Part shown: in pieces, positions 9,823 through 19,219 of the stretch
Position numbering within the stretch: position 1 is the first letter of the stretch
Layout: the number at the start of each line of letters is the position of its first letter
Source: Trichomonas tenax
Lineage: Eukaryota > Parabasalia > Trichomonadida > Trichomonadidae
Direction of reading: 5' to 3'
Assembly: GCA_023091735.1 (NCBI GenBank)
Contig: JALKBU010000792.1
Coordinates: forward strand, 1-24,453
DNA: 24,453 nucleotides
Position numbers and translations under genes: made by a program
The notes under the pieces: model-generated
Database searches by the model: none
What the model saw: the letters and a program-made list of their open reading frames with translations, nothing else
What the model was told of the DNA's origin: nothing

Positions 9823-10887
9823 TTAGGGTTATAAAAAGTGACAAAATAACAAAAATAGGATTTGTGGATTGTGATGTATGCAGTTGATATATGCATACAT
9901 TGAGCTAATGAATGGCAAAATAATAGATGACTTTATAAAATTTATCGAATATTAAATTTGCATTTTATGGGAGAATGTGTTATCTTTATAGTATATGATG
10001 TCTGCATAATGGGTATATTGTTTTCCATTGTGTGTTTGTGTTTAAAATGGGTTTTTGATATTGAATCTATATTGCATTTCACAAAATATGCGTAAATTTA
10101 AACATAACTGTGTGCAATTGTTTTTATATGTCTTGGCATCATTGATGTGAGTGTGTCATGTTGTGATATTTGCTCTTTAAGAAGTTTTACTAAATTTCAT
10201 ACTCAAAGAGTTTTTCGATGATGCGTTAACTAAACCATATTTTATAAGTATGTGATACATTTAAGAAGCTATACATATGGTATAATATGTTTACAAGAGA
10301 GTTGCATAGTGTATAATATGTATGTAGATTGATTGTTGTGCTTCTGTAGCTAGTTCGCCATCTCAAATGCTTCCCGTAAGTGATGCGCATCAACTCTCGG
10401 AAGTGCACAAAAAAGATGATTGCGGAGACTTTTAACAATGCTATCGATATATATACATCATGCTTATAGTATCATCACACTGCGATTTCATGAAACATGA
10501 GAGATATTAAATAATTCACATTATTGTTATTTTATTTTTACACTCTTTAGTATATATATGATTACACTATATCCTATGCATTTGTATTATGTATGTTTTA
10601 TTGGTTGATATCTGTCGTTTGAAGAGTTAGTTTAGCTTGATCTGGTAAAAAGTGAAGCTTTTGAAGATATAAAAAAAACTATCTCCAGACTCATGCATTG
10701 GTTATTGTGGAGAGATAGTTATGTATACCATATATATTTATATGTTTTTTGTATTTATCACACTGTGCTGAATAAAAATTAATTATAACCAAATATATGT
10801 CATTTTCATTAACCGAGGTCATCATTTATGCGATTTTAATAGGATATTAATTTTTTGCAATTACTTTAAAAAAATAAAGCTTGTAGA
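9823..10887. other. Non-coding stretch beside the integrase relic
   Basis: AT-rich with many TATGCAT-type words. A minus-strand frame at 10226-10438 has no recognisable features. It may contain the decayed 5' part of the integrase element, but nothing supports this directly. Confidence 0.4.
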
Positions 10888-10949
10888 CATCCTTTGCACC
10901 AGAACACACCTGAATTGCTAACATCAGGTTTGATTTGGTGCAAAGAATG
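10888..10949. repeat. Hairpin 1 of the cluster
   Basis: CTTTGCACCA at 10892-10901 pairs perfectly with TGGTGCAAAG at 10936-10945. One mismatch further out the pairing resumes as CAT/ATG. Inside the loop, ACCTGA (10908-10913) pairs with TCAGGT (10924-10929), so the structure is a stacked double hairpin. Confidence 0.8.
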
Positions 10950-10964
10950 CATACAAACTCGTCA

Positions 10965-11006
10965 AGGACGAAATCGGCTAAATTATTGAAATTCCGATTT
11001 CGTCCT
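10965..11006. repeat. Hairpin 2 of the cluster, 13 bp stem
   Basis: AGGACGAAATCGG at 10965-10977 is the exact reverse complement of CCGATTTCGTCCT at 10994-11006, leaving a 16-base loop. It starts 19 bases after hairpin 1. Confidence 0.85.
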
Positions 11007-11023
11007 GGAGTAGCAAAAACTAG

Positions 11024-11085
11024 CTGCGACTGTCTCAAAGACACCATGGGGACCTATCCTCATGCTGTCTTTGAGACAGTCGCAG
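11024..11085. repeat. Hairpin 3 of the cluster, 28-pair long stem
   Basis: A 20-base arm at 11024-11043 is the exact reverse complement of 11066-11085. After one C/C mismatch the pairing continues for eight more pairs (11045-11052 with 11057-11064, one of them G-T), with a four-base loop CCTA. The GC content is well above the surroundings. As RNA this would be a near-perfect 29-position stem-loop. Confidence 0.9.
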
Positions 11086-11144
11086 TCTCTCTTGACTTCG
11101 CTCTTGTAGGAAAAAGGCAAAATCATATTAGTCACTTTTTATGA

Positions 11145-11220
11145 TTGAGATCTTACCCCTCTAATTTTAAAACTTCACATTACATGTCAAATCTGACATG
11201 TAATGTGTCACTTTTCGTTT
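11145..11220. repeat. Dispersed element, copy 1
   Basis: The stretch runs from a GAGATCTTACCCCT block through ATGTCAAATCTGACATGTAA to GTCACTTTT. A similar series lies at 19710-19790: GAAATCTCACCCCT, AATGTAAATCTGCCGTGTAA, then CGTCACTTTTT. The two agree closely in the anchor blocks, with different spacing between. Confidence 0.45.
11176..11207. repeat. Hairpin 4, perfect 14 bp stem
   Basis: CACATTACATGTCA at 11176-11189 pairs exactly with TGACATGTAATGTG at 11194-11207 around the loop AATC. The arm contains the ACATGTCA word that is repeated in other intergenic regions here. Confidence 0.85.
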
Positions 11221-12737
11221 GACGGTTTATTATACGCATTTTTCAGGATATCTATAAGTTTTGGGAAAAAACACTCATGTGCGATTGATACATTATTGTC
11301 CATATATTTGCCTATCATAATCAAAGAGTAAATCAACTCAAATCAATATTTTTGTAAATCAAATTTTATATTGACTATTTAAAATGCGAAAACAAGCTTT
11401 GTAATATAATAATATTTTATAAAACATGAATTTATGTTATACATTAAGTTTTCCACTTTATAACACAACATTTTAGAATCGATATAAAAATTATAAATCC
11501 ATTTTCCTGTGGTAGATATTGAAAATGTCCGAAATTTTTGTGAATATATTGAATTTATATTGTGAGGATCTCTACTTGTAAATCACATAAAAATCCATAA
11601 TAGAATGCTATTCGGCCAAAAAGATTGTAAATATATTAAAAATTCATGAATTAAAAACTAATAAAATGAAAATCTACCATCAATGGAAAAAATTATTTCT
11701 GCTGAACTTTTATTTTAAATATCACTGAGTGGAAACTGATATTTGGGTTTGTTTTGACAAAGTTTTAAATTATTCAATAACAGCAATATTTTCATTAATA
11801 TTGAAACTGCTCTTTTTGGATATATAATGGATTTATCAATGAAACTTAAAGCAAAACAGGAATTGTAGTTGATTCTTTAACAGTCATATCAATTAACGAA
11901 ACAAAATTATTTTCTTTTTAATAGAGCAATTTTTGACACTCAACTTCAACAAAAGATGCTGTTTATTCAATGTTATTCACTAAATCACTGTGTTCTAGCT
12001 CAAAAATCAATTAATTCCAAAATTCATAATATATATTTATCATCAAAAGCAAATCTTAATCGATTTTTACTTTAAAGATCATATTTTTATACATTACTCA
12101 ATTGTTTTCCAATGCGAAATATAGTATTTGTCGATATATTTTTCAAGATTTTTCTGGAATTATTTACAAAAAAAAACAGAAATCATTTCACAACCATTAT
12201 TTCACACCTAAAACTCATGCTGATCATTTGGTATAAAAAGTAAATATTCTTCTCCTTGAAAAAGAGGACAAAAAATTTTTACGTTATAAAAATTCTGACG
12301 GACACAGTTTTTCAAAAATTGAGATGACATAGTTTCCACTCAAAATGAATTTTTATTGATGATTTGGATTGAGTAAAGCGAATGCTATTATAATTATAAA
12401 TTTTTACCATAAAATAGGGATAATTGATAGAGATGAAAAAATGCTATATAACGGTTTATTTTCACCCAACCAAGCAAGTGAACAAGTTATGAAAAAATTC
12501 ATTCAAACTTTGAATACTGAAACATAATATCGAAAATATCTCCATAATATTGCTTTATGGATTATGAAAATAATATTTTATATCTTCATAAATAGCCGCA
12601 ACAATTAACCTTATTGTGCCAAAAATTTTAGAATTATTAAAAAGTGTCAACAAAAAAGTTCGGTTTTGTTATACAGATATTTAGAAATGTGAATGATCAT
12701 AAATATTGCTAAAAGTGACCTGAAAATTTCTTTTCCT
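11221..12737. other. Intergenic region, nothing recognised
   Basis: About 1.5 kb of AT-rich sequence with no frame above about 60 codons that looks coding, and no tRNA-like or strong hairpin structure. Confidence 0.5.
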
Positions 12738-12743
12738 TCATTA
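12738..12743 (+). promoter_or_regulatory. Initiator-like TCATTA
   Basis: TCATTA matches the trichomonad initiator core. It would place the transcript start at 12740, 24 bases before the ATG at 12764. It supports that start codon. Confidence 0.4.
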
Positions 12744-12763
12744 TTTTTTTAGTTGCTAACTCG

Positions 12764-13120
12764 ATGGTGCGAACTCCAGTATACAATCCCCGAATTAAAA
12801 TTGTTAACCCTGACAAAACTAGTGGTACCTATTATCTTGTTTTACGAAAAAGAGGTGAATTGAGTCCCGGCATCAATTTCGAAAATAAAGAAGAGATGCA
12901 AATGAGGCTCTTTCAGATAAAGAACATGAATTCCAACATCCCTATGCCTCCTACAATGACCGTAGTGTCTGATTCAACTCCGAGTGATTCAGATTCTAAT
13001 GAAAGTGAAGAAACAAAAAAACAACAATTCAGTTTCGAAACCTTCGACTCTTTGTCAATTGAAGAAACTGATTGCTTCCAAGAAATTTATTATTGTGATG
13101 CTATTGAAGAAGTCTTTTAA
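12764..13120 (+). CDS. Small Ser/acidic protein of unknown function
   Basis: 118 residues from ATG to TAA. I do not recognise a family. The N-terminal half is basic and strand-forming (MVRTPVYNPRIKIVNPDKTS, then YYLVLRKRGELSPG). A Met/Gln-rich helix and a PMPP turn follow. The C-terminal half is acidic and Ser-rich (SDSTPSDSDSNESEE, residues about 68-84), with a run of possible casein-kinase-2-type sites. It ends in an acidic tail containing CFQEIYYCDAIEEVF. There is no signal peptide or membrane segment. Codon use is GC-richer than the flanks and an initiator-like motif lies upstream, which favours a real gene. A regulatory or binding role is possible but not shown. Confidence 0.6.
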   Translation: MVRTPVYNPRIKIVNPDKTSGTYYLVLRKRGELSPGINFENKEEMQMRLFQIKNMNSNIPMPPTMTVVSDSTPSDSDSNESEETKKQQFSFETFDSLSIEETDCFQEIYYCDAIEEVF

Positions 13121-14419
13121 CTGTTTAAGATGACTGCTATTATGGAAATTAAAAAGTATAGATTCATAATTTTTTTCGATATATTTATTTGATGGAAAAT
13201 TCTCAAAAATTTTCTTACGATTTCATTCACTTTTTTTGGCTATTTGTTGTGTTCTTCGTTCTGTAGAATTACCCTTGATTTTCGACCTTTGTATCCACTC
13301 AGAAAACAAAAAAATATTAATTTTTTTGGGTTTAGATAAGAAATTTTCTATTTTAAATCAGCCAAAAATATAGAGCTGTAATATATCTATTAAAATATTT
13401 ATTTGCATTTTCATAAAATTCTTTTTGGCCCAAAAATGAAAAAAATTAGAGAAATTGTGTGGTGCAAAGTTTGAAAATTTAGGGTATATTGTGATGTATT
13501 AATATTGATAAATATCTTCAATCTGCAAATGCCGCATTCGCCAAATGTCGCATGTCTCACTTTCCATTTGATGCAAATTCCAGAAAAATATTTATGATAA
13601 TCATTGCCAATAATGTACAATCCTGCCTCGAAAATCGTCATATTTAATCATATCAAATAATTGTGGGAAGATAAATAAAATGAAAAATTATATTGAAATT
13701 AATTTTAATAAAGATTAATATTTTGTCAAAATGTTTGGCATAATTAATTTTTACTCAAGCACAGCTATACATTTCAAATGTTCTCTAAACTCAAATACAG
13801 ATATTTTTAATCACAACTTCAATTTTCGTCACTTTTATGAATTTTTCAGCCAAAACAATTTGATTTGATCAACGTACTGTCTATTATTTGGCCTGTACAT
13901 AATTATACTGCTAGCTGTAAAGCGTTTTGCATATGGAAAAATGTTAAAGAAGAAAGAGACTTTCATTCACTTTCTTCATGATTTTGGGAAATGATGATAG
14001 AAATGTGAATATAGCATTATAGTTTGCTGTTTATTTATAATCAATTTGAAGCATGCTAAAGGTTGTGGGGTATCGAGATAATTGCATTTTATGCATTTTA
14101 AAATATCATATGTTTTTGAGTTTGATTTCTTTGTGTTTTGTATTCATTGTGTTCTTTTCTATAACGCAAGCTCTGAAGAACATCTTCAGCTTTACAAAAC
14201 TCTGTATAAACACGAATTTATAATAATTTTGTTCACATGGATATCCATTGCTAAACATAAATTTACCTTCAACATTTATGTATTTGTATTGCAAAAGTGT
14301 AGCGATATAATATTGCATGATTCGCGATTTCTTTTATTTTATTTCTTTATTTTATTTTATATTTATTTTCGAAAAAAAAATTGTGCACGTTTAAAAATTC
14401 TCTTTTTTCATCTAAAAAA
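13121..14419. other. Intergenic region before the ARL13-like gene
   Basis: AT-rich. Frames at 13411-13641 (-) and 14082-14380 (+) are Phe/Ile/Tyr-rich with no family resemblance and no matching initiator. TTTTTTCATC at 14403-14412 may be the start region of the next gene (TCA at 14408-14410, ten bases from its ATG), though its last base departs from the consensus. Confidence 0.45.
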
Positions 14420-15127
14420 ATGGGCTGCACAAGTTCTCAAGCAGTAGTCCCAATAGACGACATCATTATTTCGATATTCGGTATCGACAATGCAGGTAAA
14501 ACATGTCTTCTTCGTTCATTAGCAGGAAATTTCGAATTTGATGCAGTCCCAACAGTTGGACTCTGCCAGGAATCATTCATGTACAACGACATAAAGCTAA
14601 CTGTGTACGATATTGGCGGCAGTGCAAACTTTAGAGGCGTATGGGAAAGATTTTATGCTGCAGTTTGGGGATTCATTTGGGTTGTTGATGCATCCGACGA
14701 AAATCGAATAAATGAGAGTAAAGAGACACTCGAGAAGATGCTACAGCACGAGTTTTTGAAATCGAAGCCTTTCATTGTTGTCGCGAATAAACAGGACAAA
14801 GAAGGCGCTATAAGGGCCGTGGACCTCAAGAAGAGAATGAATTTACCAAAGAAAGTCGAAGTTGTTGATGCTATCGTAACAAGCCCAAATCTCGATGAAA
14901 AAAAGCCAAACGAAGGCGTTACACAAGCCCTTGATCAGCTCATCAATACCATTGTTGCTAGCAGTGCTAAAATCGCGGAGAAAAGGCAAATTGACATGAA
15001 AAAGCAAGATGAAATAAATGAACGTGAAAAAGCTGAGAAAAGAGCAAGAATAGAAAAGGCCCGAGCTGAGCGCGAGGCAAAAGGATCGACTGAAGCAAAG
15101 AAAGTAGAAGAAACAGTTCCACAATAA
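14420..15127 (+). CDS. ARL13-like small GTPase
   Basis: 235 residues. ARL13 GTPases act on the ciliary or flagellar membrane and serve as exchange factors for ARL3 in ciliary cargo release. The G domain has the P-loop GIDNAGKT (21-28), switch I PTVG (44-47), switch II DIGGS (64-68) and the base-binding NKQD (123-126). DIGGS replaces the DxGGQ of ordinary Arf/Arl proteins, so the catalytic Gln is missing; ARL13 also lacks it. The FRGVWERFYAAVWGFIWVVD stretch and NKQDKEGA closely follow ARL13 proteins. A long, highly charged helix (about 183-235, Lys/Glu/Arg/Ala) follows the domain, again as in ARL13. MGCTSS gives a Gly2 and Cys3 for myristate and palmitate anchoring. The start at 14420 is chosen because it creates this motif; the frame is open upstream but has no ATG. 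Confidence 0.85.
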   Translation: MGCTSSQAVVPIDDIIISIFGIDNAGKTCLLRSLAGNFEFDAVPTVGLCQESFMYNDIKLTVYDIGGSANFRGVWERFYAAVWGFIWVVDASDENRINESKETLEKMLQHEFLKSKPFIVVANKQDKEGAIRAVDLKKRMNLPKKVEVVDAIVTSPNLDEKKPNEGVTQALDQLINTIVASSAKIAEKRQIDMKKQDEINEREKAEKRARIEKARAEREAKGSTEAKKVEETVPQ

Positions 15128-15740
15128 TTTTTGATTACATTTTTAATTGTTGTCATTTGGCACATTAGAATTACAATATACACACTTAGTATTATCAAAG
15201 TTCAACTAGTTTGCGCTATGTTTTCTAATTATTTTTAATTTTGCTTTATTATTCAGAAATTGAGCTTTAGCTGTTATTTACAATATCTGCATTTTATGTA
15301 AATACTATTACTTTCACCAATTCAATGATTTATTAATCATTTTGTTATCAATCTAGATTCGATGTTAAATTTATTGAACGGAACAAAAATAATATTAAAT
15401 ATATAATGCATGGTGAAGCTATATGCTGCTGCATGAATATCCGCTTCACATTTCCAAAATTGAGCAGAAAATTGAATTTTTAGAATTCACATTGTAAATC
15501 GGCTAGAATCTTTAACAGAATAGTTGAAAAGGATCAATGTAATCATAGCTTATCTGATAAAGACCATTTAGAACAATGTTCAAAAAATCAGGTTTAATGA
15601 CATATTTCAAACAGTTCTTCACCATACATGTCTGAGAGCGATTATAGGATATTGGAAAAAGTCCGATATTTTGAATATTTATTAAACTCTATGATTTTTC
15701 ATACAAATAGAATTTAGATAATATGAAAAATAATAATTTT
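15128..15740. other. Space between two converging genes
   Basis: This holds the 3' ends of the ARL13-like gene (+) and the GP63-like gene (-). It is AT-rich with no coding frame or strong structure. The GP63 stop runs into TAAA (minus strand), as in the known trichomonad poly(A) signal that overlaps the stop codon. Confidence 0.5.
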
Positions 15741-17564
15741 TTAGACCGAATGCTCAACTGCATTGCTTCCTTCATCGCCATCACCTTTCTGGCATGTATT
15801 TGTCTTCTTGATGACAATGAAGATAGCAATGACAATAACGACGACAACAACTATGCCAACAATGACAAGACAGACTATTTTGACAGTATTCTTACTTCTG
15901 CTTCCGTCTGATGGTGTAATTGGCTTTCCTGGACCCTTAATGTCCTGAAGGAATTGAGTATCTTCTTCAAATGGATCGTATTGGAAGAATCCTTCATAAA
16001 GTTTCTGTGTCCTGCAGAATCTCTCAGGATCTGGACATGTTATTTTGTAAGACCATGACCACCCGTTTAATGTGACATTGATTTGCTGTCCAGCTGTGGA
16101 CTTGTTGCATTCAATGAGTTGATACATTGTTTTATCAGAAGAGCTATTATAGAATCTCCACGTGAAGGATTCATACTTATTGCATTCATACTCTCCACAG
16201 ACTTTTGAGTAGCTACTAAATGGGAGAATTGCTTGATTCTTTGGGCAAACATGATTCGGATACTTGAACAATATAAAGTCATAAACCCAGTTCCGACCTA
16301 TTGTATCTAAGTTCTTTGGATTGTAGAAACTTTTTGCATCGCAATAAGCTTTCACATTTGAGTATTGCGAAGCTTCAGCGCAATCAAATGGTTGAGCATA
16401 TGCAGTCGGACCGTAATACTTATAATCGAAGCTCTCATAATCAACAATCTTGGATGGGTCTGCGATGTATAACTCAGGGAATGTTGTTGCAGCAGGACCA
16501 AGAGCGAAATTATCAATATATTTTCCATCTATTGATTCTGGATGTCCCCAAATGAGTGGCTGCGCTTTAGTATAGTCGCATTTGTAGTTACCTGTGTCTT
16601 GAAGGACAGCAAGTGTTGCATCTGTAATGCGCTGGAATGGACCTGATTCTGTTTGAGGAGTAACTCCTGTCATGTATTCAGTGAAGAAAACTCTGCCTTC
16701 CAGGTGAGAACGGGCTGTTCCACGACCACCGCCATCTTCAATTTCAATGCCTGCGGGGCATTTAGTACCATCATCGCCAATGAAAGTATCGACGCCATAA
16801 TGTTTCATCGCCCAAATGTGTGAATACGGTGTTACCAAAAATGTGAACTTCTTTCCCATTTTATAGAACGAACAAATGATTTCTTTGTGTGCAGTATCAT
16901 TCTCGTATGGATGATAATCATAGAAACTGGAACTTGTAAATCCTAATACGTGCGTTACTTCATGAAAGGCAACCATAAACCAATAGCTGTTTGTTGTGGT
17001 ATACGACTGAACTTCTGTTGGTGCGTACTTAGGATTTACATAGACAAAACCTTGTATAGGACGTCTATAAAATGCATCAAATAGAACAGGACCAGCAGAC
17101 GCCAAAGTTTGTGCATTACCATGAGGGCGGACGACAACTGTCATATGTAAATCAATACCAGACGCTGTTGCACCTTCAGGAATGACAGAACCTGAAATCG
17201 AGGAATTTCTAAGTGGATATGGTTTATCAACAGGTATAACTTTAAGAAGACTCTCTAAGTACTTACGAACGTTCTCACAAGTTTCTTTAATCGCGTTAAT
17301 TTTGGTGCTATTTAACAAATCTTCTGCAACACATGTTTGCATTCCTTGGTAGGATATCTGTTGTCCAACTCTTGTGCACATCGAAGGATCTTCCCTAGTT
17401 CCATCAAAATTGCTGTAATCAAACTTAATTCTGATTGGTTTCCACTCAATTTCTGAGCTAACGGTCCTCTCAGAGTATACATTGGTGTAGTGGAATGTTT
17501 CCTGCTTCATTACCTCGTCATGATCACAAACGTGGAGATGCGAAACAACGAATAAAGAAATCAT
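15741..17564 (-). CDS. Leishmanolysin (GP63)-like M8 metallopeptidase, membrane anchored
   Basis: 607 residues, intact. M8 peptidases are zinc endopeptidases of the cell surface. The zinc site is HEVTH at 201-205 (Glu202 catalytic). The third ligand is probably His287 in ARSHLEG, followed by the Met-turn EYMTG (296-300). The long insert between second and third ligands is usual for M8. Many Cys residues suggest disulphides (63, 78, 96, 231, 269, 329, 395, 408, 440 and others). The N terminus is short and mildly hydrophobic (MISLFVVSHLHVC), fitting a minimal signal peptide. A C-terminal membrane helix spans about 562-585 (IVCLVIVGIVVVVVIVIAIF), with a short charged cytosolic tail. This is type I topology, as in trichomonad GP63-like proteins rather than the GPI-linked Leishmania form. 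A broken paralogue lies just upstream on the same strand, pointing to a tandem family. Confidence 0.95.
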   Translation of the reverse strand: MISLFVVSHLHVCDHDEVMKQETFHYTNVYSERTVSSEIEWKPIRIKFDYSNFDGTREDPSMCTRVGQQISYQGMQTCVAEDLLNSTKINAIKETCENVRKYLESLLKVIPVDKPYPLRNSSISGSVIPEGATASGIDLHMTVVVRPHGNAQTLASAGPVLFDAFYRRPIQGFVYVNPKYAPTEVQSYTTTNSYWFMVAFHEVTHVLGFTSSSFYDYHPYENDTAHKEIICSFYKMGKKFTFLVTPYSHIWAMKHYGVDTFIGDDGTKCPAGIEIEDGGGRGTARSHLEGRVFFTEYMTGVTPQTESGPFQRITDATLAVLQDTGNYKCDYTKAQPLIWGHPESIDGKYIDNFALGPAATTFPELYIADPSKIVDYESFDYKYYGPTAYAQPFDCAEASQYSNVKAYCDAKSFYNPKNLDTIGRNWVYDFILFKYPNHVCPKNQAILPFSSYSKVCGEYECNKYESFTWRFYNSSSDKTMYQLIECNKSTAGQQINVTLNGWSWSYKITCPDPERFCRTQKLYEGFFQYDPFEEDTQFLQDIKGPGKPITPSDGSRSKNTVKIVCLVIVGIVVVVVIVIAIFIVIKKTNTCQKGDGDEGSNAVEHSV

Positions 17565-17844
17565 TTATTTTTTTATAAAAACTGAAAAAGTGTGCTCGAT
17601 TTTTTATATCTTAATTATAATAATTATAGCCTTAAATTTATGCGTATATTGCATTTCACTCGTTTTTAGCTCTCACAAACACAAATAAAATTATTCAATT
17701 TTATTTAATTTGTTGTTGAATCTGTAGCAATATGCCTAAACCATATAAATTTTGAGAAAATATGATTCTCATTTATATTATGTCATATTCTCGATTTTTA
17801 AAATTAATGATATATTTCGCGATATTAAGATTGAAATTATAATA

Positions 17845-18345
17845 TATCACATCAATTTTACTTTCTTTTCAATTGATTCAGGATGTCCCCAAATAAGATG
17901 CAGAATCAATGTGTGATTAATTTATTTTATAATTTCCAGAATCTTGAAGAATAGCATTGTTGCATCTGCGATTCTTCTTAATGGCATCTCTGGGGAAATA
18001 TCAACACCAGCCATATAGTCAGTGAAAAACATTCTTGCTGACTACACATTCAATTTCGATTCCCGATGGACATGATTTTCCTTTGCCCCAGTAAAATGCA
18101 TCAACACCATAATGCTTTTGCGCCCAAATATGCAAATTCGGAGTCATTAGAAATGTGAAATTCTTTCCAAACTTTGACATCTTGCATTTGGCAATCTTAT
18201 ATCTTGTCGAGTTTCCAAAAGGATGGGAAAAGATAAATTGATATCCAGAAAATCCCAGTATATGAGTCATTTCGTGCAACATTGTGTTATAGTATGATTC
18301 TCAATTCGAGCCCTGAGGCTCTACTAGAACTCGATATGGTGTCAC
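17845..18345 (-). pseudogene. GP63-like peptidase pseudogene
   Basis: A broken copy of the same family as the neighbouring intact gene, covering about residues 180-350 of it. Read on the minus strand it runs TPYRVLVEPQGSN, an in-frame TGA, ESYYNTMLHEMTHILGF (HExxH zinc motif kept), then TFLMTPNLHIWAQKHYGVDA and GIEIE. Here it loses about 13 codons, including the third His ligand. In another frame it continues SARMFFTDYMAG, MPLRRIADAT, then LQDSGNY in a third frame, and finally IWGHPESIE near 17880-17905. The order of blocks matches the intact gene exactly. No N terminus, Cys-rich C domain or membrane helix remains. Confidence 0.92.
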
Positions 18346-18433
18346 TTCCTGTCTTCAATAAACTCAAATGCACAACTACATGATTTTGATGATTCTAAAG
18401 TAAATCAATTGATATAGTATATAATTTGCCACT

Positions 18434-19219
18434 TTACATGTTTTTTTCAAAAAGCAAAGTAACATGGATTTGACATAATATTATATCAGGGAATGATTGC
18501 CCAACACCATTAAATATATTGTTAAATATGATATTTCCCACGTAAGTAAAGTCTGTAGCAGAATCAATAAAGCAGTCACGAATAGTCGCAACAAGCTTCT
18601 GATCAGCTTTGAATAAATATTCAGAATTAGAGCAGAAAGAACAATCATGCGTAATATATGTTCCAACTGCAAAAAAGAAATATAGAACAGGATAATTCTC
18701 ATTTGACACATTAACTTTAATAATGTTACTGTAGGATAAAGTATTGATATGTCCATCAGGATGAAGACTCTCACTAGAACTGTTGAGATCAACAAAATTA
18801 CAAAAAGATATTCCAGAAGAGACGTGATAAGCAATAACATATGATGTAATCCATGGGAAAGAACAATGGGATATGTTTAATCTCGATAACTTGATCTGTC
18901 CTTGTATAAATCTTAAAGTATGATGAAAAGATTCATGTCGCATTTCTGTCAACGTTGAATCAATAATATAGTTTTTTGACCACGATGTGTTTGTCACTGT
19001 TGTCTGGGAATGATGTCCATAATAGGACGTTCCAGTGTGCAAACATCTCGCAGAGTAAATTTTGTTTTGGACTATTTGACCGCGATTTCCAAAATAAACA
19101 GCACCTCCACTATGGTTTAAACGAGAACAATTGATAAAAGAGCATGCATTAATTGTATACGATAGGTGAAATTTGATATTAAATTTGTCACTGATTTTGC
19201 CAAAATGCATATTACGCAT
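18434..19219 (-). CDS. Pmp-like beta-helix surface protein, probably partial
   Basis: 261 residues from an ATG at 19217-19219 to a stop at 18434. The sequence is rich in Ser, Asn, Cys, Phe and Ile and has irregular repeats of the form C-F-N/D-C. Examples are NACSFINCSRLNHSGGAVYF, SHCSFPWITSYVI, HDCSFCSNSEYLF and IRDCFIDSATDFTYVGN. These suit stacked rungs of a right-handed parallel beta-helix, as in the chlamydial-Pmp-like proteins known in trichomonads. There is no signal peptide, and the Thr-rich stalk and membrane helix normal for such surface proteins are missing. It is therefore most likely a truncated gene or a fragment that happens to be open. It lies upstream of the GP63 pseudogene on the same strand. 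Family call is moderate; function is unknown beyond a presumed surface role. Confidence 0.6.
   Translation of the reverse strand: MRNMHFGKISDKFNIKFHLSYTINACSFINCSRLNHSGGAVYFGNRGQIVQNKIYSARCLHTGTSYYGHHSQTTVTNTSWSKNYIIDSTLTEMRHESFHHTLRFIQGQIKLSRLNISHCSFPWITSYVIAYHVSSGISFCNFVDLNSSSESLHPDGHINTLSYSNIIKVNVSNENYPVLYFFFAVGTYITHDCSFCSNSEYLFKADQKLVATIRDCFIDSATDFTYVGNIIFNNIFNGVGQSFPDIILCQIHVTLLFEKNM

Noticed and set aside
13411..13641. 76-codon minus-strand frame with a few Cys and His
   Set aside because: The C-terminal half is low complexity and no family or repeat supports it.
14082..14380. Open plus-strand frame before the ARL13-like gene, and its antisense frame
   Set aside because: Phe/Ile/Tyr-rich, different frame from or upstream of the real start, with no supporting motif; typical of A/T-rich spacer.
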